NCBI GenBank assembly: GCA_919901705.1
Contig: CAKKPR010000018.1
Coordinates: forward strand, 1 to 8,532
Reading direction: 5' to 3'
DNA from: Thermodesulfovibrionales bacterium
GTDB taxonomy: Bacteria > Nitrospirota > Thermodesulfovibrionia > Thermodesulfovibrionales > UBA1546
DNA length: 8,532 nt
The translations under genes were made by a program, and so were the position numbers. Under the pieces are notes generated by a model. It made no database searches, had not been told where the DNA came from, and saw nothing but the letters and a program-made list of their open reading frames with translations. Positions 4,861 through 8,532 of the stretch are shown here, piece after piece. How positions within the stretch are numbered: position 1 is the first letter of the stretch; every line of letters starts with the position of its first letter.

Positions 4861-5010
4861 ATGACTGGACATGGTGTCCGAGCGGTTTTATTTTGCCGAT
4901 AGTCTGACAACCCCCTGAGTCCCCCTTTGTTAAGGGGGATTAAGGGGGTTATGAGGCAAAATTCCTCGGAGCGGAGCGAGAATGAGCGAGGATACTATGC
5001 CCAGTCTCAT
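4861..5010 (+). repeat. ~145-150 bp inverted-repeat element, copy 2 (3' of the nucleotidyltransferase)
   Basis: The imperfect terminal inverted repeat is GACTGGACATGGTGTCC (4863-4879) against the complement of 4990-5006, matching at 14 of 17 positions. Inside are GAGCGG...TTTTGCC (4880-4897) and GGCAAAATTCCTCGGAG...GAGAATGAGCGA (4955-4989). Both blocks are shared with copy 1 at 760-896, which is inverted on the chromosome but in the same orientation relative to the gene before it. It begins about 28 bp after the stop codon of the plus-strand gene. The loop contains a separate GC-rich palindrome. Confidence 0.7.
4909..4950. repeat. GC-rich REP-like palindrome
   Basis: Two nested stems are seen: AACCCCCT with AGGGGGTT (4909-4916 with 4943-4950) and CCCCCTT with AAGGGGG (4921-4927 with 4932-4938). 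It is related in design and sequence to the palindromes at 6851-6897 and at the left ends of the repeats at 2178 and 4211. It lies in the loop of the larger inverted-repeat element. Confidence 0.75.
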
Positions 5011-5040
5011 AGAAAGCGAAAAGTATCACATTTTATTACA

Positions 5041-5069
5041 AACAAAAAGGGCTCGCCAAGGCGAGCCCT
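5041..5069 (-). terminator. intrinsic terminator of the atpBE transcript
   Basis: Read on the minus strand, a 10 bp stem (AGGGCTCGCC / GGCGAGCCCT) with a two-base loop is followed directly by TTTTTGTTT. It lies 25 bp after the atpE stop codon. Confidence 0.9.
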
Positions 5070-5093
5070 CCGGTAAATCTTTATTTCTTCCGA

Positions 5094-5456
5094 TTAGAAG
5101 AACATTTTCTGGTTAATCAGAATACCAAGCGCTACGAGCAGGGCATAGATAGCCAGGGACTCTATCATGGCCAGACCGATGATGAGAAGGAGCTGAATCT
5201 TACCGGCTGCGCCGGGGTTCCTTGCTGCGCCCTCGCAGGCCTTGCTCAAACCTAAACCCTGACCAATACCTGTGCCAAAAGCAGCTATACCGATTGCCAG
5301 TGCAGCAGCCAGAGCAGCCATTGACTTGGTAGAAGAATCACTTGATGATGCAGCAGCAGGCGCAGCTTCTTTAGCTGCTTCTTCTGCCATTGCAAACGGA
5401 ACAAGCAAACAAATAAGAGCAAGCGTAATTAATACTACCGAGATGATTTTTTTCAT
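5094..5456 (-). CDS. atpE: ATP synthase Fo subunit c with N-terminal signal sequence
   Basis: A 120-residue subunit c, the ring-forming ion carrier of F-type ATP synthase in the inner membrane. TM1 spans about 46-70 (with GTGIGQG), the polar loop contains the conserved RNP (79-81), and TM2 spans about 88-115 with the ion-binding E99 in MIESLAIYALL. The first 24 residues look like a cleavable signal peptide ending AMA, followed by an Ala/Ser-rich segment of about 20 residues. Standard c subunits are about 75-90 residues and lack this. I chose the ATG at 5454-5456, 7 nt after AGGAGG; a GTG one codon upstream is closer to it and less likely. atpB is 30 nt upstream, and a strong terminator follows. 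Confidence 0.95.
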   Translation of the reverse strand: MKKIISVVLITLALICLLVPFAMAEEAAKEAAPAAASSSDSSTKSMAALAAALAIGIAAFGTGIGQGLGLSKACEGAARNPGAAGKIQLLLIIGLAMIESLAIYALLVALGILINQKMFF

Positions 5457-5486
5457 CACTTTTCCTCCTTTCCTTAAATCTTTTAT

Positions 5487-6188
5487 TTAATGTCCTTCTT
5501 CTACAGCGCCGGCAAGATATAAAGTGGTCAGAAGGACAAAGACAAATGCCTGTATTAAACTAACAAGGGTACCCAATGCTAATATGAGTATCGGAATAAA
5601 CGCAGGAGCAAGACCTGCAAGCACAGCGAGTATTATATGTTTTGCCTGCATATTCCCGAAAAGCCTGACTGACAGAGTAATCGGCCTCACAAGGTGTCCT
5701 ATCCCTTCGATGATAAACATCAGCAGCATCAGAGGCAGCGCAAATATGGAACGCACAGGCCCGAGAAAATGATATAGATATTTGAACCCATGCACCCTGA
5801 CCCCATAAAAATGTGTTGCCAGAAATACAGGGATTGCCATTGCCGCATTATTATTAATGTTGGCTGTTGCAGATGCAAACCCGGGGACAAGACCCATGAA
5901 ATTGCAAACAAGTATGTACAAAAATAAGGTCCCGACAAGAGGGAAAAGTGGCCTGGACCAGTGATGTCCGACATTATCCTCCACCAATTTAAATAACGAT
6001 TCTACAATTACTTCAACAGAATTCTGGATGCCGGTCGGCACCATGCGCATTGAACCTCTGACGATAACTGCAATGGTTATAAGCATAATAGATGAAAGGA
6101 AAGCATAAGAAACATAGTGCGGCACTTCGTATGGTATTATTTTATTCGGGCCAACAATAGCATCCATTAAAAGTACTTCGGGTCCCAT
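5487..6188 (-). CDS. atpB: ATP synthase Fo subunit a
   Basis: A 233-residue membrane protein forming the stator ion half-channels next to the c-ring. PITLSVRLFGNM (169-180) carries the essential arginine R175 (E. coli R210) and N179. SLIQAFVFVLL (210-220) contains the conserved Q213 (E. coli Q252), and E161 in FIIEGIGHLVRP matches E. coli E196. At the site of E. coli E219 there is H184, and at H245 there is G206, a natural variation of that pair. The start is fixed by AAGGAGGAG 7 nt upstream. With atpE it forms a separate Fo operon; the F1 and b-subunit genes are not in the window, and no atpI lies immediately upstream. Confidence 0.97.
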   Translation of the reverse strand: MGPEVLLMDAIVGPNKIIPYEVPHYVSYAFLSSIMLITIAVIVRGSMRMVPTGIQNSVEVIVESLFKLVEDNVGHHWSRPLFPLVGTLFLYILVCNFMGLVPGFASATANINNNAAMAIPVFLATHFYGVRVHGFKYLYHFLGPVRSIFALPLMLLMFIIEGIGHLVRPITLSVRLFGNMQAKHIILAVLAGLAPAFIPILILALGTLVSLIQAFVFVLLTTLYLAGAVEEGH

Positions 6189-6233
6189 AAATAATCTCCT
6201 CCTTGCGCGTAGACTAAGGGAAAAATCGTTGCT

Positions 6234-6263
6234 ATGTTAATTAAAACTTGAATCTAAAGTCAA
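6234..6263 (-). promoter_or_regulatory. candidate promoter of atpBE
   Basis: On the minus strand TTGACT (6263-6258) and TAACAT (6239-6234) are 18 nt apart, about 45 nt before the atpB ATG. The region between prmC and atpB (6189-6335) holds no gene. Confidence 0.45.
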
Positions 6264-6335
6264 GGATTTAGGCAGGATTGGGTCATATAAAAAATTTATG
6301 GGACTATAATGACACTTCCAAAAAAACTTAAAGAA

Positions 6336-7235
6336 TTAGGACATTATGACAATTATCCTTTTTATGCCTGCATAATCCTTTATGACGGAGATATTTTTGA
6401 AATGATTAGAGCGGGCAATACCAGAGACATCTTCAGCCTGCCCTTCCCCTATCTCGATGAATATAACCCCTCCGGGCATCAGATACCTGCGGGCATCTGA
6501 AAATATCTCCCTGTAGTATCTAAGTCCGTCCTCTCCGCCGTCGAGTGCATTTTTCGGCTCCCAGTTTTTAATCTCAGGCTGGAGATTTGCAATGTCATTG
6601 CTTTTTATATAAGGAGGATTAGAAACAATAACGTCAAATTTAAGAGGCATCCCTGATATTAATTGCTTTAGCGGCTCATATAGCGAGCCTTTCAGAAAAA
6701 CCGCATTGCCTATACCGTTAAGCTCCGCGTTTTCCTTTGCATATCTTATAGCTGTTGCTGAAATATCAGTCCCGTACACCTTCGCGTCAGGAAAATGCTT
6801 TGCCAGCGCCAACGCCAGGCACCCGCTTCCGGTGCAGAGGTCAAGGATATTCACCCCTCCTTTAGTCCCCCCCTTGCCAAGGGGGGGATGGGGGGGTAAT
6901 TGCTCTCTGCTCTCTGCTGCTTTAACGACTTCTTCAACCAATAGTTCTGTCTCTGGCCTCGGGATAAGGACACCTTCACCAACCTTTATTTTTAACCCAT
7001 AAAATTCCACATAACCGAGAATATACTGAAGGGGCTCCCTCTTACCCCTGCGCTCAAGAATCTTTTCTATTTCTCTTTCATTTTCTTTAGACAAAAGCGG
7101 ATTGTCTCTGTAAAGAATTGTCTTGTCACTGCCAAGGCAGTGGCGGAGGATAATCTCGGACTCTATATGCGCATCATCAATGCCGCATTTATGGAGAAAG
7201 GCTGTTATCTCTTTTATTTTATCGAGGGCGGTCAT
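6336..7235 (-). CDS. prmC: peptide chain release factor N5-glutamine methyltransferase
   Basis: PrmC (HemK) methylates the glutamine of the GGQ motif in release factors using S-adenosylmethionine. The N-terminal helical domain is about 1-85, GVLIPRPETELLVEE (88-102) is the family signature, the SAM-binding LDLCTGSG is at 131-138 and the catalytic NPPY at 206-209. Between residues 112 and 129 there is an extra Pro/Gly/Lys-rich stretch (PPHPPLGKGGTKGG) encoded by a GC-rich palindromic repeat. I chose the ATG at 7233-7235 because it matches the usual N-terminus, although it has no clear Shine-Dalgarno sequence. The frame is open to a TTG at 7325, but that extension is translated from a hairpin repeat. 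Without the insert the length is normal. Confidence 0.94.
   Translation of the reverse strand: MTALDKIKEITAFLHKCGIDDAHIESEIILRHCLGSDKTILYRDNPLLSKENEREIEKILERRGKREPLQYILGYVEFYGLKIKVGEGVLIPRPETELLVEEVVKAAESREQLPPHPPLGKGGTKGGVNILDLCTGSGCLALALAKHFPDAKVYGTDISATAIRYAKENAELNGIGNAVFLKGSLYEPLKQLISGMPLKFDVIVSNPPYIKSNDIANLQPEIKNWEPKNALDGGEDGLRYYREIFSDARRYLMPGGVIFIEIGEGQAEDVSGIARSNHFKNISVIKDYAGIKRIIVIMS
6851..6897. repeat. GC-rich REP-like palindrome inside prmC
   Basis: The stem CCCCCCCTT-GCC-AAGGGGGGG (6867-6887) is flanked by a further C-rich arm (6853-6860) and a G-rich arm (6890-6896). This is the same nested-palindrome design as 4909-4950. It is translated in frame between the PrmC N-terminal and catalytic domains. 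Confidence 0.8.
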
Positions 7236-7268
7236 GGTATCTATTACTATATCATTATAAAATGTGGG

Positions 7269-7299
7269 ATTGCCTGTGGCGTAGCTCCACGGAGGCAAT
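7269..7299. repeat. hairpin between the ATPase gene and prmC
   Basis: ATTGCCT pairs with AGGCAAT and GTGG with CCAC around a 7 nt loop, with a two-base bulge on one arm. It lies in the gap between the ATPase stop and the prmC start. It looks like a small REP-type or mRNA-stability hairpin. The TATAAT that follows on the minus strand (7259-7254) has no fitting -35. Confidence 0.55.
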
Positions 7300-7314
7300 A
7301 AATTCATTGTACGG

Positions 7315-8481
7315 TTAGGTGGCAAGCAGAGTTTCGGCAGACCTTACTTCTATCTCCCGGCTGAGCCTGAAATTTTCTTTGCCAAAGTATACAACAATTC
7401 CTTTGTCTAATTTAAGTTGCTCCATCGCCTTCTGAAAATTTCTTATATCTGACAGTTCAATTGACGTCGCTGTCTTAATTTCATAAGCAGTAAGCCGACG
7501 GCCATCCTGTACAAGCAGGTCAATCTCATCCCCCTGAGCCGTTCTGTAGAAATAGAAAGCCGGCGGATTCTGCGCTTTGAGAGAATATTTGCAAATTAAC
7601 TGTTCAATAATAAAACCCTCAAAACTAAACCCTCTATAATGCGATGTCCTCAGATTCTCAAGGTTGGGGATGTCCAGCATAAAATGAAGCAACCCTGTGT
7701 CCCTGAAATAAAACTTGAGGCTTTTTATTAGACGCTTTCCAACATTCTTATGATAGGGAATAAGCCTTCGCACAAGGAAATAGTTCTCCATAAGCTCAAC
7801 ATAGTGACTTACTGTGTGGTAGCTTATCCCAAAAGCAGAAGCAATGTGAGAAGCATTCCAAAGCCTCCCGTGACTGTGCGCCAGCATAGCCAGCAACTGC
7901 ATCTGCTTCTGAGGTGTGAGGTTTGTCTTTAATGTTCTAAAAACATCCCTTTCTACAAATGTTTTTATGTACTGTTCCAGCCATGAAGAATGATCTTTGT
8001 ATGCCCATTGAAGCGGCTCCGGATAACCGCCTTTAAGCCAGAATTCCTCAAGTTCAATTTTATAGGACGATTTTGCCTCTTGAAAATTAAAAGGGGCAAG
8101 CTCGATAAACCCTATCCTTCCTGAGAGCGATTCGGAAATGCTTTTTACAAGGAGCGGATTGACAGAACCCAGCAGGACAATACGTCCCTTCTTTTGTCGT
8201 GCCCTATCTATATGGCTTCTTAAGGCAGGGAAAAGTTCAGGAAGCGTCTGCGCCTCGTCAATAATGCATTTTTCGCCATATTGGTTGAGGAAGAACTCCC
8301 TGTCTGATGATATCCTTCCGAAATCTGAGGGTTTTTCAAGATCAAAATACCTCCAGTCAGGCAATTCCATTTGTGCAAATGTAGTTTTGCCGGCCTGACG
8401 CGGCCCTATAACAGCAACAACAGGAAACAGTTTAAGGTATTTCTGTAATTTGCCTGACAGCTCACGTCTAACAAACCTCAT
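7315..8481 (-). CDS. AAA-type ATPase with DUF4143 and C-terminal nuclease-like fold
   Basis: A 388-residue protein of the AAA_14/DUF4143 family. The Walker A GPRQAGKTT is at 26-34, Walker B IIDEAQ at 73-78, and a sensor-like LLGSVNP at 104-110. A winged-helix-like segment around 203-240 (ASHIASAFGISYHTVSHYVELM) is followed by a PD-(D/E)xK-like region with E287, DEIDLLV (318-324) and YEIK (333-336). Members are widespread in bacteria and archaea, often near toxin-antitoxin or mobile genes, and their biological role is not established. The protein is full length with all motifs intact. It reads toward prmC but is separated from it by a hairpin. Its promoter places transcription start at or next to the ATG. 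Confidence 0.9.
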   Translation of the reverse strand: MRFVRRELSGKLQKYLKLFPVVAVIGPRQAGKTTFAQMELPDWRYFDLEKPSDFGRISSDREFFLNQYGEKCIIDEAQTLPELFPALRSHIDRARQKKGRIVLLGSVNPLLVKSISESLSGRIGFIELAPFNFQEAKSSYKIELEEFWLKGGYPEPLQWAYKDHSSWLEQYIKTFVERDVFRTLKTNLTPQKQMQLLAMLAHSHGRLWNASHIASAFGISYHTVSHYVELMENYFLVRRLIPYHKNVGKRLIKSLKFYFRDTGLLHFMLDIPNLENLRTSHYRGFSFEGFIIEQLICKYSLKAQNPPAFYFYRTAQGDEIDLLVQDGRRLTAYEIKTATSIELSDIRNFQKAMEQLKLDKGIVVYFGKENFRLSREIEVRSAETLLAT

Positions 8482-8487
8482 GCTTGT

Positions 8488-8516
8488 ATTATAGAAATTG
8501 CATTTCTATTTTGCAA
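8488..8516 (-). promoter_or_regulatory. leaderless promoter with internal palindromic operator
   Basis: On the minus strand TTGCAA (8516-8511) and a perfect TATAAT (8493-8488) are exactly 17 nt apart, with only 6 nt between TATAAT and the ATG of the ATPase gene. A perfect palindrome ATAGAAAT-TGC-ATTTCTAT (8491-8509) fills the spacer and overlaps the -10. A repressor bound there would block RNA polymerase. Confidence 0.75.
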
Positions 8517-8532
8517 GAATATTTTTATTGCC

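Noticed and set aside
4863..4895. tRNA-Ser/Leu-like start (TGGTGTCCGAGCGGTT)
   Set aside because: No matching D-stem closure, anticodon arm or T-arm follows. The segment is explained as one end of the inverted-repeat element.
5094..5456. Sodium-type binding signature in AtpE (Q66, E99, S100, Y104)
   Set aside because: The residue after ES is Leu, not the Thr typical of sodium rings. The same Q/E/S/Y set occurs in proton-type cyanobacterial c rings, so ion specificity cannot be called.
6309..6500. 63-codon plus-strand frame at the prmC 3' end
   Set aside because: Antisense shadow of the prmC C-terminus.

Overview
The window looks like chromosomal DNA of a moderate-GC Gram-negative bacterium. 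The evidence for the cell type is an exported CsgG/TPR envelope protein and F-type ATP synthase subunits. The lineage cannot be fixed from sequence alone. Dispersed repeats that encode peptides such as VIASETKQSQ and AVIPAVVGRNPE are known from many environmental Nitrospirota and Desulfobacterota genomes. Together with the GIGQG/MIES-type c-subunit they make one of those groups my best guess.

All genes but one lie on the minus strand. From right to left (5'->3' on the minus strand) they are: an AAA/DUF4143 ATPase with what looks like a leaderless, operator-bearing promoter; prmC (release factor methyltransferase); atpB and atpE (Fo subunits a and c), ending in a strong terminator; then a lone plus-strand gene for an archaeal-type FAD synthetase-like nucleotidyltransferase, convergent with atpE. 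Further left are a Phd/VapC-type toxin-antitoxin pair, a relic of an rdgB 5' end, an exported CsgG-like/TPR fusion protein, a second and unrelated toxin-antitoxin pair (DUF433/DUF5615), rdgB (dITP/XTP pyrophosphatase), and the first 163 codons of adk (adenylate kinase), which runs off the left edge.

The most interesting feature is the repeat architecture. Two unrelated toxin-antitoxin modules occupy equivalent slots. Each has a copy of the same ~115-130 bp repeat just upstream and a copy of the rdgB start region downstream (intact for one, relic for the other). The intervening CsgG/TPR gene fuses two domain types whose separate E. coli relatives (LpoB and CpoB) act together in envelope biogenesis, and a dispersed repeat has been translated exactly at the domain junction. 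A second repeat family (~140 bp, imperfect terminal inverted repeats) occurs immediately 3' of rdgB and immediately 3' of the nucleotidyltransferase, in the same orientation relative to each gene. A GC-rich palindrome family appears in four places, including inside the loop of one such element and in frame inside prmC.

No rRNA, tRNA, CRISPR array or transposase gene was seen. The housekeeping genes look intact. The accessory content is the toxin-antitoxin pairs, the DUF4143 ATPase and the repeats.
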